Of a stretch of DNA of 43,060 bases, positions 36,140-43,060 are shown piece after piece. The stretch is from Bacteroidia bacterium (GTDB lineage Bacteria > Bacteroidota > Bacteroidia > UKL13-3). The translations under genes were made by a program, and so were the position numbers. The notes beneath the pieces are model-generated. The model saw nothing but the letters and a program-made list of their open reading frames with translations. It was not told the DNA's origin and made no database searches. The stretch is taken from the NCBI GenBank assembly GCA_018058135.1, contig JAGPCK010000022.1, positions 1 to 43,060 of the forward strand. The letters run 5' to 3'. Numbering within the stretch: position 1 is the stretch's first letter; each line of letters begins with the position of its first letter.

Positions 36140-37426
36140 TTATTCTTCTGTTTGGTTTATTATCCAATTTGTCCAACCAATAATTGTAGATGCACGTCTG
36201 AAATATGTAGAGTCAGAACCAACATTATGTAATTTGTAACGCTTCATGATTTCAACAATTACTCCTTTGTCTGGTATTTCTCCATTGTCAAGATGAAGTT
36301 TTAGAGTTTCCTTAAATACTTTGTGCGAAACAATTAGTTTTACAAATTCTTTTTGTCTGTCTATAATATTTAGACCGAAAACCTGTTTTCCTTTTCTTGT
36401 TAAGAAACAACCTGTTTGTCCTGTCAAGGGATCTCTTCCTGTGTCAATAAGTCCTAAGTATTTTCCTGCATTGGAATAATAGTCTGTTTGTCTTGTGTCA
36501 AAGTCATAGTTTTGGGTAATTTCTTCTTTTGTGATAAATTCTTTTTGTTTCAGAAGTTCACAAAGATTTATTACTCTTTCAAAACTATCAGCTTGTGGAA
36601 AAGGAATTTCAGGTTCTTTTGTTGTTTTTGTCTCGTCTATAATTTGCGATAATGCTTCAAGGTTAAAACTCCCTTCCTGGACAACATATTTTCTATGTTT
36701 TACAAGAACAAGTGAATTGTAATGATTGACATTTGAAAACGAATATTCTCGTAAATGAAAAACTCCATTTGAATAAGTCAAAAATATTGGACGAACCTGT
36801 TTTTTAATTTTACCACTCCATAGTTTAAATGGATAGTAAAGTTGTCTAACAAGAAAATCATCTGAAATATAGTTTTTGGCTTCAATGAGGTTGAGAGAAT
36901 TGTCGCCCTCATATCCTCCGTCTATTTCCACTTGAGAATTACCAACATTCACATTAAATAGTCCTTTCGGGGAGTTGATGCCAAATTTGAACGAAGATGA
37001 ACTCATCCGTCCGCTAACCGTTGGTAATAAATTATCTTCTTCTGTAAAGTTGTGTAAAATTTTTGCAACGAAGGCACAGTTAATAGCAGTCGCTTCACTT
37101 GTTATTTCACGATAATCAATGCTTTCTAAAAATGTTGGAAACTCAATAGACGTAACCTCGATCTCGTCTGTATTGAAACTAAAAAAAGTTTCAAACTCTC
37201 CAATAACATAGCCACCTCTTGACGTTGGAAGAATTGAAAGTTTGTGGTCTGCAAAAAGTTTAGGAAGTTGAGATTTATGATCAAATTTTGTCATTAATCT
37301 TGCTTCACGAAACTCATTAATTTTTGTTGCTGTAATCTCAATATGACCGTCTTTCAAAATCCTATCAAGGATTTTGTGCTTTTCAAATATTTCCCCCCAA
37401 GCTATATCATTTTTAGAATTACTCAT
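36140..37426 (-). CDS. Putative type II restriction endonuclease with PD-(D/E)XK core and C-terminal winged-helix-like domain
   Basis: The 428-residue protein overlaps the 3' end of a Dam-like methyltransferase gene by 8 bases, which is the main basis for the call. A PD-(D/E)XK-type site is visible: Asp169 in QVEIDGGYEGD and Glu182-x-Lys184 in LNLIEAKNYISDD, followed by a hydrophobic helix. The C-terminal third (about residues 283-425: FERVINLCELLKQKEFITK, then DFDTRQTDYYSNAGKYLGLI) looks like tandem winged helices, useful for DNA recognition. Similar proteins are often listed as type II restriction enzymes. Specificity presumably equals that of the methyltransferase. The gene is AT-richer than the 1-36 kb region. 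Confidence 0.78.
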   Translation of the reverse strand: MSNSKNDIAWGEIFEKHKILDRILKDGHIEITATKINEFREARLMTKFDHKSQLPKLFADHKLSILPTSRGGYVIGEFETFFSFNTDEIEVTSIEFPTFLESIDYREITSEATAINCAFVAKILHNFTEEDNLLPTVSGRMSSSSFKFGINSPKGLFNVNVGNSQVEIDGGYEGDNSLNLIEAKNYISDDFLVRQLYYPFKLWSGKIKKQVRPIFLTYSNGVFHLREYSFSNVNHYNSLVLVKHRKYVVQEGSFNLEALSQIIDETKTTKEPEIPFPQADSFERVINLCELLKQKEFITKEEITQNYDFDTRQTDYYSNAGKYLGLIDTGRDPLTGQTGCFLTRKGKQVFGLNIIDRQKEFVKLIVSHKVFKETLKLHLDNGEIPDKGVIVEIMKRYKLHNVGSDSTYFRRASTIIGWTNWIINQTEE

Positions 37427-38261
37427 AGTTTCTGATTAGGACTTCATCAATTTCGCCTCTATCTGCTCCGTTTGAATTGATTGCACGATTTGCTTTTACT
37501 GTTTTTATTTTATAATTCTCGTATTGATCTTTTATTAATGGTGCCGAAGAATTTGAAAGTAAGAATTTAGCGCCAAGCTCATTTAATTGGTCACAAAATT
37601 CTCGTAATCTGATTTGGTCAAAAATATTCCAACCACCTTGGATATATCCTGTGAAATTTGAACTTTCTGAAATTGGATGATAAGGTGGGTCTAAATAAAC
37701 AAATGAGTTTTCATTTATTTCGGTCAAAACATCTGCATAATCTCCACTTCTAAATAAAATATTGTTTGAATTCAAATATTTATTTACAGCTTTGAGAGTA
37801 GGTTCATTAACGATGTTAGGATTTTTATAACGACCAAAAGGAGCATTAAATTCTCCTGCGTTGTTTACTCGGTAAAGTCCATTAAAGCAAGTTTTGTTTA
37901 GATAGATAACTCGTGAAGCCCTTTCCACAGAGGTTAATTTTTTGAACTCTTCTGTTCTGTCTAAACTACGGATTTGATAGAAATAATCAGGATTATTTTC
38001 GTGTTTTTTTAAATCGGTAATTAATTCTGACAGATTGTTTTTGATTGTTTCATAAACATTAACAAGTTCAATATTAAAGTCATTTATAACCGCATTTTTA
38101 GGCTGTAAATGAAAAAGTACAGCACCTCCACCAATAAATGGCTCGATGTAATTAAGTTCTTTGATGTTTTTTGGCAACAATTCAACAATTGAGGGCATAA
38201 GTTGTCTTTTGCCTCCAACCCATTTTAGAAACGGTGCTACTAATTTGTTGGTTTTTGCCAT
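37419..38261 (-). CDS. Dam/DpnII-type adenine-specific DNA methyltransferase (type II R-M)
   Basis: The 280-residue enzyme transfers methyl from SAM to adenine N6. It has the D12-class order: motif X FLKWVGGKRQL (11-21), motif I EPFIGGGAVLF (40-50), LNKTCFNGLYRVN then GEFNAPFGRY (121-144, the Dam/DpnM-like recognition segment), and catalytic DPPY (191-194) followed by HPISESSNFTGY. This resembles M.DpnII/M.MboI, so GATC is a reasonable guess, though related enzymes read GATATC and others. Its 3' end overlaps the endonuclease start by 8 bases, giving coupled expression. There is no controller gene. The 221-base gap upstream holds no gene. Confidence 0.92.
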   Translation of the reverse strand: MAKTNKLVAPFLKWVGGKRQLMPSIVELLPKNIKELNYIEPFIGGGAVLFHLQPKNAVINDFNIELVNVYETIKNNLSELITDLKKHENNPDYFYQIRSLDRTEEFKKLTSVERASRVIYLNKTCFNGLYRVNNAGEFNAPFGRYKNPNIVNEPTLKAVNKYLNSNNILFRSGDYADVLTEINENSFVYLDPPYHPISESSNFTGYIQGGWNIFDQIRLREFCDQLNELGAKFLLSNSSAPLIKDQYENYKIKTVKANRAINSNGADRGEIDEVLIRNYE

Positions 38262-38482
38262 TCTATGCTTTTCTTATTGCTAAATAGGTTAGTCCGCAAG
38301 TTAATATTTTTTGGTCAATTCGTCCAAATTTTGGTGCGTGTTTGTTTTATGCAGAATGTTGGTTTAAACTATCGCAAACCTCTTGTTACTTGCGCCCAAC
38401 TGACTGTTCGAAGATAGTCAACGAATGGTTTGCAGTGAACTTTATTAGATGAGTTGATTGTTGTCATAATAGAAGTGTCCAA

Positions 38483-39343
38483 TTATTTTTTCTTTACGTC
38501 ACCCAACAAGTTTGCAATTAATGCTACAATACCAACAACAACCACTGTTCCAACAGCAACCTTTGCTACATCTTCAATTGTAATTCCATTTTGTGCTTGT
38601 GGCAGGTTACGTTTCAAATGTATTCTAGATTTAACTGCAAATGGAAGTTTCCATGCAACAGCATCTGTAATTCTAATTTCTGGTTGTTGTATGTCTTTTG
38701 TCAAGTCGTAGGCTGGCTTGAATGCGTCATGAATGTTTATCACTGGCTTGTCAGTGTTGTTTACTATTCTTTTGATTGCACTTAAAAGGTTTGTAGAAAA
38801 ATATCCACCGCTGCCGTCAAGATTTTCTGTTGCGTTTTGCCATTTTTGTGAAGCGTACATTAATACTCGTCCTTCCTTACAATTATTCAAGTAGCTATTG
38901 AAAATACTTCTCGCATCATCTGGATAAGTATTATCAAAAGAAATTTCGCCAAGTCCACTAATCCCAGCGTCTGCACTAAAGTATTCAGAATAGCCACGGC
39001 AAGCATCAATAATTGTAATTTGTCGTTTGCAGCGATTTGCAAAGTCAGAGACAAGGGGCGTTTCACTTGAGTTAATATTAACTCTTACGTTACCAAATCT
39101 GTCTGTAAAACCGTGTCCCGAATAATAAACAAAAGCGAAGTCACAACTAATTAAATTATTTAAGTGTTTTTCAACGTCAGAATAATTAGGGTCAAAAGAT
39201 GGCAGTTCTATAATTTCAATTTTGTCTTTCCAACTACCACCATTAGCAGAAATCAGAAAGTTTTTCATGTTTTTTATGTCCATTTCAACACCACTTAAAT
39301 ATGGAGTCCCGGGGCTGCCTATTAAAATTGCTTTTCTATTCAT
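38483..39343 (-). CDS. Caspase-like (peptidase C14) protease with C-terminal membrane anchor
   Basis: The 286-residue protein has the caspase/metacaspase p20 fold: MNRKAILIGSPGTPYLSGVEMD at the N-terminus, catalytic His77 in FVYYSGHGF and Cys115 in ITIIDACRGY. MYASQKWQNATENLDGSGGYFS then forms the substrate-pocket region around residues 162-183. Residues 259-281 (VAKVAVGTVVVVGIVALIANL) are a single hydrophobic helix, followed by GDVKKK, so it is probably tail-anchored with the protease in the cytosol. In bacteria such proteases are known as effectors in several immune systems. No obvious adaptor or sensor domain is fused. It lies upstream of and parallel to the R-M genes. A ~113-bp repeat lies 81 bases upstream of its start. 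Confidence 0.88.
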   Translation of the reverse strand: MNRKAILIGSPGTPYLSGVEMDIKNMKNFLISANGGSWKDKIEIIELPSFDPNYSDVEKHLNNLISCDFAFVYYSGHGFTDRFGNVRVNINSSETPLVSDFANRCKRQITIIDACRGYSEYFSADAGISGLGEISFDNTYPDDARSIFNSYLNNCKEGRVLMYASQKWQNATENLDGSGGYFSTNLLSAIKRIVNNTDKPVINIHDAFKPAYDLTKDIQQPEIRITDAVAWKLPFAVKSRIHLKRNLPQAQNGITIEDVAKVAVGTVVVVGIVALIANLLGDVKKK

Positions 39344-39423
39344 GTTTGTTTTGTGTGTACTCGCTTTTACAATTGTGCCTAACTGCCTAAGTAAACTGTA
39401 ACCTTAGTATATACCTAATGTAT

Positions 39424-39536
39424 GAAAGTATACGAAGGTTTCCTTCTTTTTGTTTCAAATAAAGTGTGTGGGGTATTGCAGTCATACAGGTTAATTTTCA
39501 CGTAAAAATAACCTGTGGGCAGCACATTTGCAAATG
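39424..39536 (-). repeat. Structured intergenic repeat, copy A
   Basis: This aligns with 42587-42700 at 93 of 114 positions with one gap. The core GGGTATTGCAGTCAT and TAAAAATAACCTGT are identical. It contains two dyads: GAAGG-TTT-CCTTC (39434-39446) and ACAGGTTA ... TAACCTGT (39486-39516). A perfect 14-bp palindrome, ACATTTGCAAATGT (39524-39537), sits at its edge. It lies in the 299-base gap between the caspase start and the membrane-protein stop. The rest of the gap holds an AGCACT/AGTGCT hairpin (about 39593-39625) and no gene. Confidence 0.85.
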
Positions 39537-39642
39537 TACTTTTAAATAGGTTTCCTTATTTTTTGGAGTAAACGCTAGAGATTACTTCACCATGGCACAG
39601 CACTAAACTGCCAGTGCTTTGTCCAAGCCCTGGTTTTGTTAT

Positions 39643-40233
39643 TTAGTCTTCAGCCAGCTGTTTCTGCAGGTTTTCAAATTTTGCGATTAACTCATTTGCT
39701 TTTTTACGCTGCTTTTGTATTGATTTTGGCCTTAGGTAAAACCAATTAAAGGCAAACCAGGCCATGGTAATTCCGTAGGTAGATGTAATACTTAAAAACG
39801 TTTTAGGTACGTATTCATACATATACAGGAGTACACCACAGGAAAGTAAAACAAAGTATACATTCATCATGGTGGTTTGCATAAACAGTTCCTTTTGGCG
39901 TATAGTTTTTAATTGAACCAGGTAGTCATTCAGGTTTACATGATCCTTTACCTTTTTTAAATGAGGCAACATACTGGTTTGAGCCAAAACTATAGTTGTA
40001 ATGGCTAAAATAGTTAAGCAAATACCAATATTGGTACTGAGTAATTGAGGTTTGTTGTAATACCAGATAGCGGTAATTAAAATACCTGTTGTGAGTAAGA
40101 CAATATTGAGTAAAATGGTTTTAATAAGAAGTTGTCTTTTGGCTTTATTGGCTAAAGTGTATACTTCTCTCCAATCAGGCGGGTTGCCCGTTTTCTGTTG
40201 CCACAAATCTTTAAGTTCAAAGTTATTGCTCAT
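39643..40233 (-). CDS. Four-helix membrane protein paired with an ECF sigma factor (putative anti-sigma)
   Basis: The 196-residue protein has a soluble N-terminus (ELKDLWQQKTGNPPDWREV). Four hydrophobic segments follow: about residues 36-58, 68-86, 118-138 and 148-166. A basic, coiled-coil-like tail (QKQRKKANELIAKFENLQ) ends it. Its start overlaps the 3' end of the sigma factor gene by 11 bases, so the two are translated together, as is usual for sigma/anti-sigma pairs. It lacks the zinc-binding HxxxCxxC motif of classical anti-sigma factors, so that role rests on context. It is the third gene of the hydrolase-sigma-membrane protein operon. Confidence 0.72.
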   Translation of the reverse strand: MSNNFELKDLWQQKTGNPPDWREVYTLANKAKRQLLIKTILLNIVLLTTGILITAIWYYNKPQLLSTNIGICLTILAITTIVLAQTSMLPHLKKVKDHVNLNDYLVQLKTIRQKELFMQTTMMNVYFVLLSCGVLLYMYEYVPKTFLSITSTYGITMAWFAFNWFYLRPKSIQKQRKKANELIAKFENLQKQLAED

Positions 40234-40693
40234 ACCGATTAAATTTTTGTGTTAATTTTTCTTTAATCCGGTGTATTTTAACCCTTACATTGGCTTCTGA
40301 GAGCCCTACAATCAAAGCAATTTCAGCTTGTTTTACGTTTTCGAGTTCTAAGGAGATAACAATACGGTCTATTTCCTCAAGTTCAGCAATTGATTTGTAC
40401 AGAAAAGCAATTTTCCCTTCCACATCCTGTTTTTGTTCTTCAACAATTTCAACCGGAAGAGAAGACTTGATGAATTTGCTGTTTCTTTCCATTTGTCTTA
40501 AACAATGGTTCACGGCTATTCTATATATCCAGGTTCCTATTGACGATTGATTTTTGAAGTTTGAAAGTTGTTGATATATGGAAATAAAGGTTTCCTGAGT
40601 AATGTCTTTTGCCCATTCATGGTCATTGACATATCCCATACAAATACGATATACCTTTTGCCAGTACTCCCTGTAAATATCTTCAAACCTCAT
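40223..40693 (-). CDS. ECF-type RNA polymerase sigma factor
   Basis: The 156-residue protein contains only sigma regions 2 and 4, as expected for ECF factors. Region 2 shows FEDIYREYWQKVYRICMGYV, AKDITQETFISIYQQL and GTWIYRIAVNHCLRQ. Region 4 shows LENVKQAEIALIVGLSEANVRVKIHRIKEKL, the helix-turn-helix that reads the -35-type element. It starts 14 bases after the stop of the hydrolase gene and overlaps the membrane-protein gene downstream. The signal and regulon are unknown, and no autoregulatory promoter can be recognised with confidence. Confidence 0.93.
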   Translation of the reverse strand: MRFEDIYREYWQKVYRICMGYVNDHEWAKDITQETFISIYQQLSNFKNQSSIGTWIYRIAVNHCLRQMERNSKFIKSSLPVEIVEEQKQDVEGKIAFLYKSIAELEEIDRIVISLELENVKQAEIALIVGLSEANVRVKIHRIKEKLTQKFNRYEQ

Positions 40694-40707
40694 GGGTTGC
40701 CATTACC

Positions 40708-41637
40708 TTAGTGTACAAACATTTTTACCACCTCAATAAACAGTGTTTGTTGATCAATAAAAACATTGTGAGAGCAGTTATCCAGGTAGGTTACATTTTT
40801 TGCCCCGATTAACAGTTTCAAACTTTCAATCTGAGCTGTTGAATACAGTCCGTCATCTTTACCATATATACCACAGATGGGCAAATTCAGTTTCACCATG
40901 TTTTTTAGGTTATTGGTGAGGTCAATGCCGGTATATTTTTCATTTACCCAAAAGCCCTGCGGGGCTTCAAATGTCATTTTAGAGCCATACTTTTTAACTA
41001 CAGAATCTGATCGGAGAGTGCTGTAAATAGTTTTGGCTTCATCCGTTGTTTGTTTAGGAAAGTAAAAACCATTTTGCATGGCATGTCCAAAACAGTAGGA
41101 GCTGTATTCAATAGAGCTTTTGTCCATATTCTCCATCATGGCTATATAACCTAAGTTGGTTTTATCGCCTTTAGCTTCATACAACTGCTTACTTGATTGT
41201 ATAATGGTTTTAAACGTTTCCTGTAAAGCTACCGGTGCTCCGATAAGCACTATCTTATTTACTTTTTCAGGATATTTTTCAGCAAACAAAGTTGCCAGTA
41301 CACCACCAAAACTATGACCCAAAAGTGTAACCTTTGTTACCTTCATTTCTTTCAGAATGGAATTTATATCATCAAAAGATTGTTGAAAGGTGAACTTGGC
41401 GCTGGTGTCAACCGACCGTCCTTCTCCACGTCTGTCGTAAATTATAACATAAAAACCACTTTTGGATAATCTGTCGGCAGTAGATTGTTCAAAGTTAACG
41501 GCATTATAACCCGGGCCACCGTGCAGGAACAATAAAGGTTTGTCTTTGGGGTTGCCAAATGTCTTAATGTAAAGTGATTGCGCGTTTACAGCAAGCGCGG
41601 TAAAGATAATGGTAACAATAGTTAAGATTGATTTCAT
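40708..41637 (-). CDS. Exported alpha/beta hydrolase (prolyl aminopeptidase-like, S33)
   Basis: The 309-residue protein has a signal peptide (MKSILTIVTIIFTALAVNA/Q), so it acts outside the cytoplasm. The alpha/beta-hydrolase marks are HGGPG (39-43, oxyanion hole, typical of proline iminopeptidase-like enzymes), DRRGEGRS, the nucleophile elbow GHSFGG with Ser109, Asp261/262 in YGKDDGLYS, and His290 in DNCSHNVF. All triad residues are present. The substrate cannot be told; an ester or peptide are both possible. It is the first gene of an operon with the ECF sigma factor 14 bases downstream. Confidence 0.88.
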   Translation of the reverse strand: MKSILTIVTIIFTALAVNAQSLYIKTFGNPKDKPLLFLHGGPGYNAVNFEQSTADRLSKSGFYVIIYDRRGEGRSVDTSAKFTFQQSFDDINSILKEMKVTKVTLLGHSFGGVLATLFAEKYPEKVNKIVLIGAPVALQETFKTIIQSSKQLYEAKGDKTNLGYIAMMENMDKSSIEYSSYCFGHAMQNGFYFPKQTTDEAKTIYSTLRSDSVVKKYGSKMTFEAPQGFWVNEKYTGIDLTNNLKNMVKLNLPICGIYGKDDGLYSTAQIESLKLLIGAKNVTYLDNCSHNVFIDQQTLFIEVVKMFVH

Positions 41638-41788
41638 GGTATCTTGTTTTATTTATAGCCGTTTAGATACGCGGAAATCAAAAATGTTACAAAGTTTGCT
41701 GGATATTTTTATTTCTGGTTAGTGGTTTGTTGGTTAATAGGGTTGAAATGGATTGAGTAGGCCAATGCCAATAAAGGACAGATTCTTA

Positions 41789-42523
41789 TTAATTAAGGGC
41801 AAATGAATTGCCTTCACACAGCATATAAGTCCCTTTAGGTAATTTAAGGACTTTGCCATTTTTTAATACAATCTCAAAGTCGTTAAAATGTGCCAGAGAA
41901 TTTTCATTGTGCACTTCGCAGAATAAGTCATCCTGGGTAATATTTTTAGGTACCGCAACTAAACTTATAATGTCTTTTACTCTAGTACTAGTATTTGTAA
42001 CCGTATTGTCATTTAGATTTTGTTTAGCAGATCTGATATAAACTACTGATTTTTTCTTTTGAGGGCAATAAAATTCGCTAGGCTTATCATTATTGTCAGC
42101 TGATTTAAGACTAATTTGAACTATTGAATCAAAAACATCAATCAATTTTGAGTTTTTTAAGTCGATTAAATAATAGTTTTTGCGCACCTTTTCAAAATTG
42201 AAAGTCACCTTCTCTTTAGTTCTTGTCAAATTTCCGGTGCATCCTACTACAGTAAATTCATCATTTGTCGGACCTGTTGCTTGCGTGATGGTACTCAGTC
42301 TAATGTTGTTTGATGTATCAATATTTAACTTATAACCACTGCCGTCAAAAGCTCTTTTGTTCATTAAGAATGATGAAACGGAGTTGGGTAATAATGGTTT
42401 ATTTGAGAATGAAATTGACTCATCATTTTTGAGCAAATAAGCATTAAGGCCCTTTTTTGATATGCTAAAACCTAAAGTTGAGAAGGCAATGAAACATACA
42501 ACTAGAAGTTTTGAATTTTTCAT
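41789..42523 (-). CDS. Exported protein of unknown function
   Basis: The 244-residue product has a signal peptide (MKNSKLLVVCFIAFSTLGFS). The body is Ser/Asn/Lys-rich with mostly beta-type sequence and five cysteines after the signal, in VVGCTGN, EFYCPQKKK, LFCEVHNEN and MLCEGNS (four visible blocks). I do not recognise a domain. Upstream in its own direction, TATATTTG (about 42578-42571) fits the -7 consensus, and the 113-bp repeat copy B lies just beyond it. The hydrolase operon begins 151 bases downstream without a clear terminator. Confidence 0.65.
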   Translation of the reverse strand: MKNSKLLVVCFIAFSTLGFSISKKGLNAYLLKNDESISFSNKPLLPNSVSSFLMNKRAFDGSGYKLNIDTSNNIRLSTITQATGPTNDEFTVVGCTGNLTRTKEKVTFNFEKVRKNYYLIDLKNSKLIDVFDSIVQISLKSADNNDKPSEFYCPQKKKSVVYIRSAKQNLNDNTVTNTSTRVKDIISLVAVPKNITQDDLFCEVHNENSLAHFNDFEIVLKNGKVLKLPKGTYMLCEGNSFALN

Positions 42524-42586
42524 ATGTACAGGGTGTTTGAATTATAGTTCTTAACTCGCTATAAACTTTCAAATATATCCAAGCAA

Positions 42587-42700
42587 GAAAGTATAAAAAA
42601 GGTACTCTTTTGTTTGTTTCAAACAATGGGTGTTGGGTATTGCAGTCATTCAGGTATATTTACACGTAAAAATAACCTGTTAATAGCACAATTGCAAATG
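42587..42700 (-). repeat. Structured intergenic repeat, copy B
   Basis: This is the second copy of the element at 39424-39536 (93 of 114 positions match). Both dyads persist with changed bases: AAAAG-GTACT-CTTTT replaces GAAGG-TTT-CCTTC, and CAGGT ... ACCTG is kept. Its near end is 64 bases upstream of the leftward start at 42523. The remainder of the gap 42524-42875 shows a GTTGTTGG/CCAACAAC hairpin (42796-42820), possibly a terminator of the last gene, and no supported CDS. Confidence 0.85.
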
Positions 42701-42875
42701 CAATGGCTAAACAAGGGATTGCTAACAGCAGATGTTTATAGCCGTGTGTATCGATGCAGAGAGTATAAATGTTTAGCAAAAGAATATTCTTTCCGGTTGT
42801 TGGGCGAGGATTCCAACAACAAGCAAAAACCGTGTGCGTTATGGTTTTTAGCTAAAGTGAATAATTCCGATTGTG

Positions 42876-43060
42876 TTAGTCAGTGATAGCTATTTTTTGA
42901 GTTGCAATAATTTTGTTCCCTTGAGTTAATCGAATAAAATACACACCACAAGGAAGATTATCACGATATAAAGTAATAGCATTTCCTTTCAGGTTTTGCA
43001 TTTCTTTTACTTTCTGTCCCAGTTGGTTTTCCAGAGTAAGAGATGCACCGTTAAGAGGAA
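42876..43060 (-). CDS. Partial CDS, C-terminal T9SS type A sorting domain of a secreted protein
   Basis: The frame enters from the right edge and ends at TAA (42878-42876), giving 61 codons. It reads LTLENQLGQKVKEMQNLKGN followed by LPCGVYFIRLTQGNK and KIAITD. This is the second half of a type A T9SS signal (the L-x-GVYF-x-L strand and final K-I strand). The cargo domain lies outside the window. This entry is not among the longer open frames because it is truncated. Confidence 0.8.
   Translation of the reverse strand, partial: PLNGASLTLENQLGQKVKEMQNLKGNAITLYRDNLPCGVYFIRLTQGNKIIATQKIAITD

Noticed and set aside
38394..39383. attC-like heptamers GCCCAAC (38394) and GCCTAAC (39377) flanking the caspase gene, suggesting an integron cassette
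   Set aside because: No partner heptamer was found on either strand at the spacing attC needs, and there is no integrase. Seven-base matches of this looseness are common.
39593..39625. AGCACT/AGTGCT hairpin downstream of the sigma operon as terminator
   Set aside because: The stem is short beyond 6 bp with mismatches, and no T-tract follows on the leftward strand. It is kept only as a remark.
42614..42886. Rightward 90-codon open frame
   Set aside because: Its first third is repeat copy B, it opposes the neighbouring leftward genes, it overlaps the 3' end of the T9SS gene, and its sequence has no protein-like pattern.
1..43060. CRISPR arrays, tRNA/rRNA genes, transposases, riboswitches
   Set aside because: I looked for regular spaced repeats, cloverleaf-like GC blocks, transposase motifs and a TPP riboswitch near thiN and found none that I could support. 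A covariance-model scan would be decisive.

Overview
The window is a chromosomal segment from a member of the Bacteroidota. The signs are secreted proteins ending in type IX secretion (T9SS) type A sorting domains, a TonB-dependent receptor with an N-terminal carboxypeptidase-like domain, an S46 dipeptidyl-peptidase, and promoters of the TAnnTTTG (-7) / TTTG (-33) class. The gene content suggests a Chitinophagales/Sphingobacteriales-type organism rather than a gut Bacteroides, but I cannot place it more finely. No rRNA, tRNA, CRISPR array, transposase or integrase was seen.

Left part (1-18 kb): a truncated exported protein, an acyl-CoA dehydrogenase, and a tight leftward operon panD - YbhN-like membrane protein - rfaE2. 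Next is a VOC-family gene. An 87-bp 3' fragment of that gene recurs 4.25 kb downstream, on the far side of a large secreted Asp-box/YCF48-type protein. A second T9SS cargo protein follows. Then come three overlapping leftward genes (sugar nucleotidyltransferase, nitronate monooxygenase/FabK-like flavoprotein, M16 peptidase) and a rightward cluster of S46 peptidase, DUF4920-like lipoprotein, S1/P1-nuclease/phospholipase C-like protein and OafA-type acyltransferase.

Centre (17.8-36 kb): dnaN stands alone with a DnaA-box-like 9-mer near its promoter. After it come a lipoprotein, a LysM lytic transglycosylase, a second lipoprotein, purN and kbl. A complete arsenic operon follows: arsR, arsM, a DinB-family gene, thioredoxin-type arsC and ACR3. 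It carries two copies of a near-perfect palindrome, one over the arsR promoter and one abutting the arsM start codon. A TonB-dependent receptor and a 1244-residue T9SS surface protein with a large internal duplication come next. A thiamine pyrophosphokinase and a small membrane protein close this part.

Right part (36-43 kb): an AT-richer accessory block, all leftward. It has a Dam-like methyltransferase overlapping a PD-(D/E)XK endonuclease, and upstream of them a caspase-like protease with a C-terminal membrane anchor, which together look like a small defence island. Further right are an alpha/beta hydrolase, an ECF sigma factor and a four-helix membrane protein that may control it, an unknown exported protein, and the C-terminus of another T9SS cargo. 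A ~113-bp repeat with two conserved hairpins lies upstream of both the caspase gene and the unknown exported gene. It is the most distinctive element that no ordinary gene feature explains.
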